64,000 nucleotides of DNA from Rhodocyclaceae bacterium (lineage in GTDB: Bacteria > Pseudomonadota > Gammaproteobacteria > Burkholderiales > Rhodocyclaceae): assembly GCA_003963315.1 (NCBI GenBank), contig RXJP01000016.1:1-64000 (forward strand). The letters run 5' to 3'. The notes below the pieces were generated by a model. The model did no database searches, had not been told where the DNA came from, and saw only the letters and a list, made by a program, of their open reading frames with translations. The position numbers were made by a program, and so were the translations under genes. Shown here piece after piece: positions 21,248 through 31,018 of this stretch. How positions within the stretch are numbered: position 1 is the stretch's first letter; each line of letters opens with the position of its first letter.

Positions 21248-22318
21248 TCAAAACGGACCGGCGAACCAGTCGCCCGGCACGTCATGGGGATGGCTTCTTT
21301 GCCCGGCCAGGGGCGCGGTGTCCACCGGCCGTCCGAGCATGGTGCCGATCCGCCCGGCGACATGCTCGGCGCGGACATGGTAGTGCTCGGTCAGCGCCGG
21401 GCTGGTGGCTTCGGGGAAGTCGGGCATCGCCAGGCGCTGCGGTGCGCAGATCAGGGCATCCCAGCAGCGCTCGGCGATACGCGCCACCACTTCGCCGGAC
21501 ACGGAGCCGGTCAGGTTGCCCGTATCCAGCACCAGCAGACGCCCGGTGCGGCACACGGAGGCCTCGATGGTCGGCCAGTCGATGGGGCGGATGCTGCGCA
21601 GATCGATCAGGTCGCAATGGATGCCCTGGGCGGCCAGATAGTCCGCTGCGTGGATGGCCTCGACGGTCATGTAGGACATGGACACCACGGTGATGTCCTT
21701 GCCCTCCCTCACGGTCTTCGCCTTGCCCAGGGGCAGGCGGTAGTCGCCGGCGGGTACTTCGCCCTTCATGTTGTGCAGCCAGCGGTGTTCCAGAAAGATC
21801 ACCGGATCGGGATCGAAGATTGCCGACAGCAGCAGCCCCTTGGCGTCTTCGGCACTGGCCGGCATCACCACTTTCAGTCCGGGCACATGGGCGAACCAGG
21901 CCTGTAGGTTTTGCGAATGGGTCGGCCCCTGTCCCCAGCCGCGGCCGAGAATCATGCGTACCGTCAGCGGCACGCTGCGTTGCCCGCCGAACATGAAGTG
22001 CCACTTGGCGGCGTTGTTCACCAACTGGTCCATGGACAGCAAGGCGAAATCCAGGCGCTGGTGGGTGATGACGGGGCGCAGGCCATACAGCGCGGCACCG
22101 ATGCCGATGCCGGTCATGGCATTCTCGGCGGTGGGCATGTCGAACAGCCGCTCCGGACCAAATTTTTCCTGCAAGCCAAGGGTGGTGCCAAACACGCCCT
22201 TGGGGTCGGGCACCCCCAAGCCATAACAGATGACGCCGGGGTCGAGGCGCATCGCCTCGCTCAGCGCGGCGTTGATCGCCTGGGCGAAGGTCGTCTGGCT
22301 CATGCCGCCCCCGCCCAT
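21248..22318 (-). CDS. ThDP enzyme beta subunit, 2-oxoacid dehydrogenase E1-beta/transketolase C-like
   Basis: FAQAINAALSEAMRLDPGVICYGLGV, MPTAENAMTGIGIGAALYGLRPVI. Confidence 0.88.
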   Translation of the reverse strand: MGGGGMSQTTFAQAINAALSEAMRLDPGVICYGLGVPDPKGVFGTTLGLQEKFGPERLFDMPTAENAMTGIGIGAALYGLRPVITHQRLDFALLSMDQLVNNAAKWHFMFGGQRSVPLTVRMILGRGWGQGPTHSQNLQAWFAHVPGLKVVMPASAEDAKGLLLSAIFDPDPVIFLEHRWLHNMKGEVPAGDYRLPLGKAKTVREGKDITVVSMSYMTVEAIHAADYLAAQGIHCDLIDLRSIRPIDWPTIEASVCRTGRLLVLDTGNLTGSVSGEVVARIAERCWDALICAPQRLAMPDFPEATSPALTEHYHVRAEHVAGRIGTMLGRPVDTAPLAGQRSHPHDVPGDWFAGPF

Positions 22319-23286
22319 GGATTGGCGTAGAGGTCGGTGTAGGCCGTCTCGGGGGCAGGCCAGGGTGCGGCCTCCGCATCGGCGAAGGCGGCGTCAACTT
22401 CCTGTTTGATGTCGGCGTCCATGCGCGCAACATCATCGGCATTCATGGTGGCATCCGCAAGCAAGGCGGCCTGCAAGCGTTCAACGGGGTCTTTTGCTTT
22501 CCAGGCCAGGTATTCGGCCTCGGTCCGATAGCCGATGTCATTGTCGAAGTTGGGCCCGCAATGCTCCAGCCAGCGGTAGGTGGAAAACTCCAGGAACCTG
22601 GGGCCGCCGCCGGCGCGAATCTCGGCCAGGGCCTTGCTGATTTTTTCGTAGGCCGAGACGGCATCATTGCCGTCGCCACGATCCACGGTGATACCGAGTC
22701 CGGCCACCAGGGAAGCAATATCCCGTCCCGGGGCTTGTCGGACCTGCAACGGGGAATAGACGGAGTAGAGATTGTTCTCGCACAGGAACAGGACAGGCAA
22801 CTGTTTCAGCGCGGCAAAGTTGGCGGACTCGAAAAATGCGCCGGTCTCCAGCACCGCGTCGCCGTGGAAGATGCAGCTAACCTGGCTGCTACCCTTGAGC
22901 TTCATGCCATAGGCCAACCCCACACCCACCGGCACAGTGCCGCCAACAATGGCCGTGCTGCCCATGAACCCCACCGACTCGTCAATCAGGTGCATGGAGC
23001 CGCCCTTGCCTTGACAGCACCCTGTGGCCTTGCCGTAAATCTCCGCCAGCATCGCCTTGAGGTTGCCGCCCTTGCCCAGATAGTGGGCGTGGGCGCGATG
23101 GCCGCTCACCGCCTTGTCGTCCTGGCGCAGCGCCAGGCCCGCCGCCGCGGCAACGCCTTCTTGTCCCACGGACAAATGGGTGGGACAACGCATTTTGCCT
23201 TCGGGGTAACGCCGGGCGATCTCTGCCTCGACGAAGCGGATACGCTTCATCTGGTTGAGCAGCGCCTTGGCGGTGTTTGGGTTCAC
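22300..23286 (-). CDS. ThDP enzyme alpha subunit, 2-oxoacid dehydrogenase E1-alpha-like
   Basis: THLSVGQEGVAAAAGLALRQDD, SGHRAHAHYLGKGG, KGGSMHLIDESVGFMGSTAIVGGTVPVGVG; GTGA overlap with upstream stop sets start at 23286. Confidence 0.88.
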   Translation of the reverse strand: MNPNTAKALLNQMKRIRFVEAEIARRYPEGKMRCPTHLSVGQEGVAAAAGLALRQDDKAVSGHRAHAHYLGKGGNLKAMLAEIYGKATGCCQGKGGSMHLIDESVGFMGSTAIVGGTVPVGVGLAYGMKLKGSSQVSCIFHGDAVLETGAFFESANFAALKQLPVLFLCENNLYSVYSPLQVRQAPGRDIASLVAGLGITVDRGDGNDAVSAYEKISKALAEIRAGGGPRFLEFSTYRWLEHCGPNFDNDIGYRTEAEYLAWKAKDPVERLQAALLADATMNADDVARMDADIKQEVDAAFADAEAAPWPAPETAYTDLYANPWAGAA

Positions 23287-23942
23287 GGCACGAACCAGAA
23301 ATAGTCGCCGCTGTAGCCGGCTTCGGCGAACAGGTCGAGCCACTCGTCCACAGAGAGGATGGTCTTTGCCGTCAGGTTCCAAGCAAACATGGCTTCCTTC
23401 TCTTCCTCGTTGCGATAGGCATCCACGGTGATGAAGCTGTGCTTGCGGCTCACGCGCTCGATCTCGCGCAGGGCACGGATAAGCTCGGCCCGCTCCAGGT
23501 TGTGGATGGTATTGATGGACACCACCAGATCGAAGGACTTGTCGGCGAAGGGCAGCTCTCGGGCATCGGCCTGCTGTATGTGGGGCCGCATGTCTTCGAT
23601 GCCGTTGTCCACCGCATATTGGCTGATGTCGACGCCCTTTACGGTGATGCCCGGAATCAGGCGGGCGAAATCGTGAAGCATGAAGCCCTTGGCGCAGCCC
23701 ACATCCAACAGGGAATGGGCGTTGGTCAGGCCGTAGAACTGCTGGAAGGTGGGCACCACCGGCTGCCAGAAGCGTTCATGGTAGGAAAACCCGCCATAAC
23801 CGGTACGGCGCTCGCCGTCAAAAAAATCCTTGCCGAACTGACGAGCGACGGCGCGATCCTCCTCGCTCTTCTCCGCACCCCGTTGCTTCACATCACGCTT
23901 GGTCTTGGGGTAGTTCACCAGCAAATCAATTTCACGTCCCAT
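23283..23942 (-). CDS. Class I SAM-dependent methyltransferase
   Basis: SLLDVGCAKGFMLHDFARL, FDLVVSINTIHNLER; start chosen at MGREIDLLVNYPK. Confidence 0.82.
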   Translation of the reverse strand: MGREIDLLVNYPKTKRDVKQRGAEKSEEDRAVARQFGKDFFDGERRTGYGGFSYHERFWQPVVPTFQQFYGLTNAHSLLDVGCAKGFMLHDFARLIPGITVKGVDISQYAVDNGIEDMRPHIQQADARELPFADKSFDLVVSINTIHNLERAELIRALREIERVSRKHSFITVDAYRNEEEKEAMFAWNLTAKTILSVDEWLDLFAEAGYSGDYFWFVP

Positions 23943-23965
23943 TTCACCTTCCCTCGCCGTTCTTC

Positions 23966-24952
23966 TCAGGCCTTGTGCTGATAGTCCAGGGGTTGCTGGC
24001 TGAGCACTGCAAAATTCTTCCTCACCCAATCTATGCACTCATCCAGCCCCTGATCCAGGCCGATGGCGTCCTGCCACGCCAACTCGCTTCTCAGTTTGCT
24101 GCTGTCCAAGTGATAGGCAGAGTCCTTGCCCAGGCGCTCGCCCACCACTTCCACATGCTTGGCAAAGTCCACGCCCAGCTTCGCGCATATCTTTTCCACC
24201 AATTCCCGAATGGAAATCACGTCGTGGGTGGCGATGTGATAGGTGTCGCCATTTTGGCCCTGGTGCATGATCTTCCAGGTGGCATCCGACACATCGCGAA
24301 TATGAATGAAGGAACGGGTCGACACGCCGCCGCCATGGAGTTGCAGCTTGCGCCCCATGAGGATGAACAGGATCGTCCGCGGGATGATGCGATACAACTG
24401 CTGGCCAGGGCCGTACACGTTGGCGGCACGGGTGCTGACCACGGGGAAGCCATAGGTTGCATGGAACGTGCGCAGACTCAAATCCGCCGCCGCCCGCGAA
24501 ACCGCATAGGGCGTGGAGGGATTGAAAGGATGGTCTTCCGTCACGAAACCGGAGCAACTGCCGTAAACCTCCGGCGTGGTGACATGGACGTAGCGCTTGA
24601 GGAAATCACACTTGCGCAACGCATCGTGGAAGTTGATCGTGGCCACCACATTGGTCATGAACCAGTCGCCCGGGCGCTGCCAGCTCTCTCCCACCATGCT
24701 TTGGGCGGCAAAGTTCACCACGTAGTCGGGGCAGACACCGTGGGCAAGGTCCATGATGCTACCTAGATCCCGATTCAGGTCCAGTTGATGGAATTCGAAA
24801 TTGTCATGCCGATGCCACGCATAGGGCAGCAACTCCGGGATCGGCTCGGGAGAGCGGCTGATGCCCACCACCCGGGCGCCCTTGCCGAGAGCGAAATCGA
24901 CAAAGCTCGCACCGGAAAAGGAATTGCTGCCAACCGCCAAAATGGTTTCCAC
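23966..24952 (-). CDS. GDP-mannose 4,6-dehydratase-like NAD-dependent epimerase/dehydratase
   Basis: GSNSFSGASFVDFALGKGARVVGISRS, NFAAQSMVGESWQRPGDWFMTN, TPYAVSRAAADLSLRTF. Confidence 0.87.
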   Translation of the reverse strand: METILAVGSNSFSGASFVDFALGKGARVVGISRSPEPIPELLPYAWHRHDNFEFHQLDLNRDLGSIMDLAHGVCPDYVVNFAAQSMVGESWQRPGDWFMTNVVATINFHDALRKCDFLKRYVHVTTPEVYGSCSGFVTEDHPFNPSTPYAVSRAAADLSLRTFHATYGFPVVSTRAANVYGPGQQLYRIIPRTILFILMGRKLQLHGGGVSTRSFIHIRDVSDATWKIMHQGQNGDTYHIATHDVISIRELVEKICAKLGVDFAKHVEVVGERLGKDSAYHLDSSKLRSELAWQDAIGLDQGLDECIDWVRKNFAVLSQQPLDYQHKA

Positions 24953-24953
24953 G

Positions 24954-25526
24954 CTACCCCTCCTGACGCTGCTCGTAAAGCCACTGCATCAACATGTGGC
25001 CGACGATGACCTGCATATCCTCGGCGATCTGCATGTCGCCCACCGGGAAGTGGATGGCGTTATCGACAAGGGCCCGACACTGCCCGCCTTCGTAACCCAG
25101 GATGGCGTGGGTTTTGATTCCCATCGTCTTGGCCTGATGGATCGCGTTAACGATGTTCGCCGAATTGCCGCTGCCGGACAGGACGATCAGCAAGTCGCCG
25201 TGATTGCCCTGCACCGCCAGTTGTTCGCTATAGATTCTGTCGTAGCCCAAATCATTGGCCAGGCAGGTCAGGACGGCCGGATTGGCTGGCAGGGCCAAGG
25301 CCTTGATGCCGCGACCGGTGCGTTTGGCAACCCCATAAACAAAGTCGTTTGCCAAATGCATGGCATTCCCCGCGCTGCCGCCGTTACCGCACAGGAAAAC
25401 CTGTCCGCCCCCACGCCACACGGCTAGCATGTCCCGGGCAAGCACGGTTACGCCTTGCCAATCGCTCGAGGCCAAGACGGCGCCGAGCTTTTCCGCATAT
25501 TTTGAAAAAAAATCCTCTAAGGCCAT
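24954..25526 (-). CDS. SIS-domain phosphosugar isomerase (GmhA-like)
   Basis: VFLCGNGGSAGNAMHLANDFVYGVAK; LIVLSGSGNSANIVNAI. Confidence 0.85.
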   Translation of the reverse strand: MALEDFFSKYAEKLGAVLASSDWQGVTVLARDMLAVWRGGGQVFLCGNGGSAGNAMHLANDFVYGVAKRTGRGIKALALPANPAVLTCLANDLGYDRIYSEQLAVQGNHGDLLIVLSGSGNSANIVNAIHQAKTMGIKTHAILGYEGGQCRALVDNAIHFPVGDMQIAEDMQVIVGHMLMQWLYEQRQEG

Positions 25527-25607
25527 AGAAGCACTCAATCTCTCTTGATCAACTCCCAACCTCGGGAACCACCTCGGATACGCCCCGCCCGAAGCGAAAG
25601 GGGCTGC

Positions 25608-26546
25608 TCAGGCCAGGCTGTTCTTCTGCATCCATTTGAGGTTGTGGTAACGATCCTCATCACGGAAATCCCCTTGGCGGAATTTCTCCACGAGCTCACG
25701 GATTGCGGTGTCGACATTCTTGCGGGGGAAAAACCCGGTGGCCAGCAACTTGTCGGAATTGACCCGATAGGACCGGGGATCATTGGATTCGGTAACAACG
25801 ATTTCTGCCGGCACATGCCGGGTCACCATTTCAGCGATTTCCAGAATGGAGAGGTTCTCGAAACCGGCGTTATAAATACCCGTCGCTTCGGGGTGGTCGA
25901 TCAGGTGCAGGTAAACGTCGGTAATGTCATCGATATGAATGTTCGGTCGAATTTGCTTTCCGCCGAATACCGTGACCCGGCCCTTGGTCAAGGCTTGCAC
26001 TGTCAACATATTCACCGACACATCCAAACGAAGGCGCGGCGAATAACCACAGACTGTTGCGGGACGGACTATTTGCACCGCCATGTCGTCCTGGTAGCTG
26101 AGGAGCACCCGCTCCGCCACCATCTTCGTTTTGTTGTATTCCGAGATGGGCTCGAGCTCCAACTCTTCCACCACCTGCAACTCTTCCTTGACCCCATACA
26201 CGCTGCCGGACGACGCATAGATGAATCGTTTCACGCCGCAGCGCTTGGCCCGGTCGGCCAACTGCATGGTAGCCAGCGCGCTGGTCTCCCATGTGAGCTT
26301 CGGATTGAGGTCGCCACAGGGGTCATTGGCGATTGATGACAGATGGACGATGCAATCGATACTGTCCAGGGGAACTGTGTGGATATCCCTCACGTCGCCC
26401 TGGATCACGACAAGGTTTCCATGGGGCTGGAGATAGTTGCCGAACCACTGCGTATCAAAGGCCACCACTTGATAGCCGCGATCCAATAATTTCGGGATGA
26501 GCACATGGCCTTTGTATCCGCATCCCCCGGTCACCAACACCTTCAT
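25608..26546 (-). CDS. NAD-dependent epimerase/dehydratase
   Basis: MKVLVTGGCGYKGHVLIPKLLDRGYQVVAFD, IYASSGSVYGVKEEL, YNKTKMVAERVLL. Confidence 0.88.
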   Translation of the reverse strand: MKVLVTGGCGYKGHVLIPKLLDRGYQVVAFDTQWFGNYLQPHGNLVVIQGDVRDIHTVPLDSIDCIVHLSSIANDPCGDLNPKLTWETSALATMQLADRAKRCGVKRFIYASSGSVYGVKEELQVVEELELEPISEYNKTKMVAERVLLSYQDDMAVQIVRPATVCGYSPRLRLDVSVNMLTVQALTKGRVTVFGGKQIRPNIHIDDITDVYLHLIDHPEATGIYNAGFENLSILEIAEMVTRHVPAEIVVTESNDPRSYRVNSDKLLATGFFPRKNVDTAIRELVEKFRQGDFRDEDRYHNLKWMQKNSLA

Positions 26547-26933
26547 CGCCTTACTCCACATGGACATTCGGGCACACGTGACCCGGATTTGGCTTACCGC
26601 CCTCAACCGGGCCCTGTCTCAACGTTCTACCCTTCGGGGATCGCAAAACCTTATATAGGGCTTTGTGATTTAACCATGGCGTTCTCATTGCCCGGCCTGA
26701 TGAAATCGGGGCAATTCCCCCTGTTTTCCCCGGCCAACCCCGATAAAGAGGTGCAAAATGCCGGGGGTTCCCTACTTTCCAGCGATGGGCTGGGGATTTA
26801 GCGAAGCGCGAACAACTGTTAACAACGGCGCAGACCAGGGTTTCTTGACTACCGTCCGTTTATATTCAGGCAATTGATTAATCGCGCCCCCGATGCCCCT
26901 TGAGGTCATTCAAAGAACAAAGTCTTTGCGTGC

Positions 26934-26960
26934 TAAAGATAGGCCTATATTTGCCGCTAT
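26934..26960 (+). promoter_or_regulatory. Sigma28 (FliA)-type promoter upstream of the acyl carrier protein gene
   Basis: TAAAGATA-N11-GCCGCTAT versus consensus TAAAGTTT-N11-GCCGATAA (6/8 and 6/8, exact spacer); ~20 nt before ATG. Confidence 0.6.
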
Positions 26961-26980
26961 AACATGACGAGCCCTATCTT

Positions 26981-27241
26981 ATGAACGATGCCATCCTCAC
27001 CTTTGTCCTTCGCCGCATTCAAAAAAATGGCGCCATCCCCGAGGCGGTCTCCATCCTGGACTTCGATTACCGGGGAGCGGGTTTCGTGGACTCCATCGGC
27101 ATCATGAAATTCGTGTTGGATATTGAAGCCGAATTCGGCATCGAAATCTCCGATGCCGACATGGAGGATCGTGCGTTCAGTACGGTCGGCGGCCTTGTTT
27201 CCATCATTGAACGGCGTTTGCAGCAACGCCGTCCTGGATAG
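26981..27241 (+). CDS. Acyl carrier protein
   Basis: 86 aa, GFVDSIGIMKFVLDIEAEFGIEISDADM with the DS(I/L) phosphopantetheine serine motif. Confidence 0.88.
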   Translation: MNDAILTFVLRRIQKNGAIPEAVSILDFDYRGAGFVDSIGIMKFVLDIEAEFGIEISDADMEDRAFSTVGGLVSIIERRLQQRRPG

Positions 27242-27255
27242 CGCCTCCACCGAAC

Positions 27256-28356
27256 ATGGCTGAGAAAACCATGGACCGGCTCATCCTGGGCAATCCCGAT
27301 CAAGCTCAACACGATGAAGAGGCCCTTCGTTTCATCGACGCTTTTCTCTCCTCGAACAAGCAACCCCGCTATGTCCTGGGGCGTAATGCATACGCCGGTG
27401 CAGTGGCCCATTTGGTGCCTATCACGGGTTTCATTGATGACTATACGGACCAGAAAGAGCATTCTGGGCTGCCCATCGTCAAAAGTGCCGCGGTGCCCGC
27501 CGATGCGTTGGTACTGAGCGCCTCAAGCCTGCGCCCACTGACGGCTTTACGCCAATTGCAAGCAAGGCACCTGCGATGTCTGGATTACTTCGCCTTCCGT
27601 AGATTATCCGGCTTGCCGCTGCCTCAGCTTATGTTCAACGATGGATTTGCCGAGGACTTCGCAGCCCACCAACAGGAATACGCCTGGATTTATGATCGCT
27701 TGGCGGATGACACCTCCAAGTTGGCCTTTAGGAAGCTGCTGAGTTTCCGCGTCACCCAGGACATCGTCCATCTCGACGGCTTCACCAGCCGGGAGGACCA
27801 ACAATATTTTGAAGACTTCCTAGGCCTGCGACCCGAAGCGGAAACATTCATCGACGTGGGCGGCTACGATGGCTATACGAGTGCGGAGTTCATCCGCCAT
27901 TGCCCCCAGTACAGCAGCGTCCATGTTTTTGAGCCGGAGCCCGCCAACTATCAGGCCTGCCGGAAAAAGCTGGAAAGCCATGCCAATGTCCATATCCATA
28001 ATGTCGGCCTATCCGATCAATGCGGGCAAGTTCGGCTCAATCCCCATGGGTCCGCGTCCAAATTATCTGATGAAGGATCGGTGTCCATCCAGCTCAATCG
28101 ATTGGACGATCTTACCGATGAAATAGGCATCCCCAGCTTCATCAAGGTCGATGTAGAAGGCGAGGAAACGGCGGTCATCGCAGGGGCCACGGCGACAATT
28201 GCGCGCCATCACCCGCGCCTCGCAATCTGCGTCTACCACACCCCGTCAGACTTCTGGAAAATCCCTCGACGAATACTCAGCCTGCACGATGGCTATCGCA
28301 TCCATCTACGGCACTATACCGAGTCCATTTACGAGACCGTAATGTTCTTCAGTTGA
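27256..28356 (+). CDS. FkbM family methyltransferase
   Basis: FIDVGGYDGYTSAEFIRHCP, VHVFEPEPANYQACRKKL, PSFIKVDVEGEETAVIAGA. Confidence 0.92.
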   Translation: MAEKTMDRLILGNPDQAQHDEEALRFIDAFLSSNKQPRYVLGRNAYAGAVAHLVPITGFIDDYTDQKEHSGLPIVKSAAVPADALVLSASSLRPLTALRQLQARHLRCLDYFAFRRLSGLPLPQLMFNDGFAEDFAAHQQEYAWIYDRLADDTSKLAFRKLLSFRVTQDIVHLDGFTSREDQQYFEDFLGLRPEAETFIDVGGYDGYTSAEFIRHCPQYSSVHVFEPEPANYQACRKKLESHANVHIHNVGLSDQCGQVRLNPHGSASKLSDEGSVSIQLNRLDDLTDEIGIPSFIKVDVEGEETAVIAGATATIARHHPRLAICVYHTPSDFWKIPRRILSLHDGYRIHLRHYTESIYETVMFFS

Positions 28357-28394
28357 TGTTCGCGAACACCGCATGAGCAGCGTACCGTCGCCCA

Positions 28395-30947
28395 TCATGC
28401 CGGGGGCCGTGTGCCAATAGCCACCAGGGCATCGCCAAGTTCCCCCACGACCAACCCATCCCACTCCGCCTTAACTTCGGCCAGACGCTGACGAATCCGC
28501 GCCCCGATGGCGCGCTTCTTCTCCGGGTTCCGTGCCAAGTCGATAGCGATGGAGACATACTCCTCCGGGGTCTTGGCTACCGTATCCATAACGCCGAATG
28601 CCTCATACCATCCCCCCACCGAACGGGAACGGAAATACTGCATGGGCATCGTTACCACGGGTATCCCCAGGCTATTCGCCAAAAACCCCGTGGTACCGGC
28701 GCCAAAATGGAAAGGGTCCAGCAAAATATCCGCATGGAACAGCATGGACCTGAACTCGGGGCCACTCAGCCAATTTGAAAAACGGATCCTGTCGCGCAGC
28801 GAAACATCGGGAATGGTCTTCTTGAATCGTTGCAGCAGCAGCTCGTGCCAGGAAGAATTAATATCGTCCTTGAACAGGACGATTTCTCCTTCGGGGTCGG
28901 CTTCCAGAAGCCTGGCCATGATCCCGTCGAAGTCCGGATGCAGTTTCTGCAACTTCATGGGCACCACATAGGCCCGCTTGTTACTCAGGCCCACAGCATG
29001 TCGGGCGAGCACAACACCCAGTTCCTCAGGGGGCGGCAGAAAAAGGCCGCCGTGCTTCAATCGCACCAGCTTCTCACTATAGTGTTCCTCCGCGCCTGCA
29101 ACCTCTCCCGGACTGTCCCAGGTGAATCGATAGTCGACGGTGGAAATGCCCGATGTATCCGGATGGCCATTGAAGCAGCACTGCGCCGGTGCCAAGCGGA
29201 AGTGGGCAAGAAAATTCCCGAAGGAATACATTCCCAGGTCAGCATAGATGATGACGTCGAAGCTCAGCTCGGCGATGGCGTCACGCACCGCCAATAGATC
29301 CGTATCCGGCATTGATAAATAATGGGCGATCCCATTAATCAGGTCCAAATGCATGGGATCGGTGACTTTCCCCCCGCCCAAGGACACAACGCTGATCTCC
29401 AGGTCCTCCCGCGCAGCCAAGGCTTTGATGATGGGGTTGTAAGCCACACCAACCGAGTGGCTGAACAGGAATTTCGAGACGAAGGCCACCCTCAAGCGCT
29501 TGCCTCGTGCGGGTTTTTCGGCCAGCCGGGGATTAATCCAATTCAACTCAGGGCAGGCATGGCGCAACACTCGGGAATATTTGCTCAAAATATCCCGATC
29601 ATTCATGCCATGGAAGGCCAGATAGAAACCGGTTTCCACCAGCAGCCGTAGGTCCAAAACACCGACCTTCCCCCCTTCTTCGGCGGCCAATGCATCCAGG
29701 GATTGTTCTATCCGGGCACGGGACGCCAGGATGTCCTGCCTATCCCCCATGATGGGCGGCTGCAACATGGCGGACAGGATGCGAATGACCGTATTGCCGC
29801 TGACTTCATACGCCCGTTTGTAGAGATCGAGCGCTTCATCCTGTCGCCCGGCATCCGCCTCAAGCACTGCAAGCTGAATGAGCGAATCGAGGTTTGTCGG
29901 CTCGACTGCCAAGCCCTCCCGCTCCAACGCCATGGCAATGTCCGGCTGTTTCCTGTCCAGGTATACCTTGGCCAGATGATGATAGGGTTTGGCATCATCT
30001 GGTTTGAGTGCAATGGCAGCCCTCAGATAGGACTCGGCTTCCTCCACTCGCCCTACCGCCCCCATGGTTGCACCGAGATTGGCCAGAAACTCCGGCCGGC
30101 TCCCGTCGATTTCCGCTGCCTTGCGGAAGCAGAACTCCGCTTCGCCGAACATGTTGTTGCTGAAATAAAGAAAGCCGATGTCGTTGTAAGCGCCTGCGTG
30201 GTTGGGATCCAGTTCCAGCGTCTTTTCGTAATAAGCCAGGGCATCCGCCGGCCGCCCCGCACGCCCCATCAGCGCCGCAATATTGAAGGACCTCCTGGTC
30301 GAGGGTTCCAGCTCAAAATTTTCCTGGTAGCACTGAATCGCATCCTCCAGGCGCCCTGGCCTATTGGCCAGCAAAGCGGCCAAATTGTCCCGAAGCAACA
30401 TCGCCTTGGGCGAAAGGGAGATGGCCCGCCGAAAAACGGCTTCTGATTCGTCCGCATTTCCCAGCAGGCGGAGCACGTGGCCCAGATTGTTGGCTGCGTC
30501 CACATCCCCAGGGGCCAAATCCAAGGTGGCGCGATAGGATTGTTCGGCCTCACCATAGGCTTGAAGACCTTCCTGCGCCAAACCCAATTGGAAATACCCC
30601 CGAGGATCCGCAGGACGGGTTTCAATGTATTTCCGTAACGTAACCACCGCGTCCGCACATCTATTGGAGCGTCGCAGACTTTCCCCCAGCATCAGGGGAA
30701 TCTCAGGGTCCTTGCTCAGGCTGAGCGCAGCAGAGAAATGCTTCACGGCCGTTTCGGGATCGTCCAGCAGGATGGAAATCGCTCCCATCAGGGTATGGGC
30801 CTGCCAATTGGCCGGGTCGTTGCGAAGCGCAGCTTCCACCTCCCCCCTGGCAACCTGGTAACGGCCATGGTTGTAATGGTTGGCGGCCGCCTTCAACCGC
30901 TCCAACGATGCCCTCTGTTTAATTTTTGAACTGCCTGTCGCGGCCAT
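28395..30947 (-). CDS. TPR-repeat protein with C-terminal SPINDLY/OGT-like (GT41) glycosyltransferase domain
   Basis: ~10 TPR units (e.g. AYNDIGFLYFSNNMFGEAEFCFRKAAEID) followed by YADLGMYSFGNFLAHFRLAPAQCCFNGHPDTSGISTVDY and LDPFHFGAGTTGFLANSLGIPVVT. Confidence 0.9.
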   Translation of the reverse strand: MAATGSSKIKQRASLERLKAAANHYNHGRYQVARGEVEAALRNDPANWQAHTLMGAISILLDDPETAVKHFSAALSLSKDPEIPLMLGESLRRSNRCADAVVTLRKYIETRPADPRGYFQLGLAQEGLQAYGEAEQSYRATLDLAPGDVDAANNLGHVLRLLGNADESEAVFRRAISLSPKAMLLRDNLAALLANRPGRLEDAIQCYQENFELEPSTRRSFNIAALMGRAGRPADALAYYEKTLELDPNHAGAYNDIGFLYFSNNMFGEAEFCFRKAAEIDGSRPEFLANLGATMGAVGRVEEAESYLRAAIALKPDDAKPYHHLAKVYLDRKQPDIAMALEREGLAVEPTNLDSLIQLAVLEADAGRQDEALDLYKRAYEVSGNTVIRILSAMLQPPIMGDRQDILASRARIEQSLDALAAEEGGKVGVLDLRLLVETGFYLAFHGMNDRDILSKYSRVLRHACPELNWINPRLAEKPARGKRLRVAFVSKFLFSHSVGVAYNPIIKALAAREDLEISVVSLGGGKVTDPMHLDLINGIAHYLSMPDTDLLAVRDAIAELSFDVIIYADLGMYSFGNFLAHFRLAPAQCCFNGHPDTSGISTVDYRFTWDSPGEVAGAEEHYSEKLVRLKHGGLFLPPPEELGVVLARHAVGLSNKRAYVVPMKLQKLHPDFDGIMARLLEADPEGEIVLFKDDINSSWHELLLQRFKKTIPDVSLRDRIRFSNWLSGPEFRSMLFHADILLDPFHFGAGTTGFLANSLGIPVVTMPMQYFRSRSVGGWYEAFGVMDTVAKTPEEYVSIAIDLARNPEKKRAIGARIRQRLAEVKAEWDGLVVGELGDALVAIGTRPPA

Positions 30948-31018
30948 GAATCCATTCCGATCAATAAGTTACCTCCGACCTTACCATCCGAAGAAGCCCG
31001 ACTTCCTGCGAAACATGG

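Noticed and set aside
26505-26801. 98-aa ORF in the intergenic region before the ACP gene
   Set aside because: No RBS or domain, overlaps the divergent epimerase start and likely promoter region
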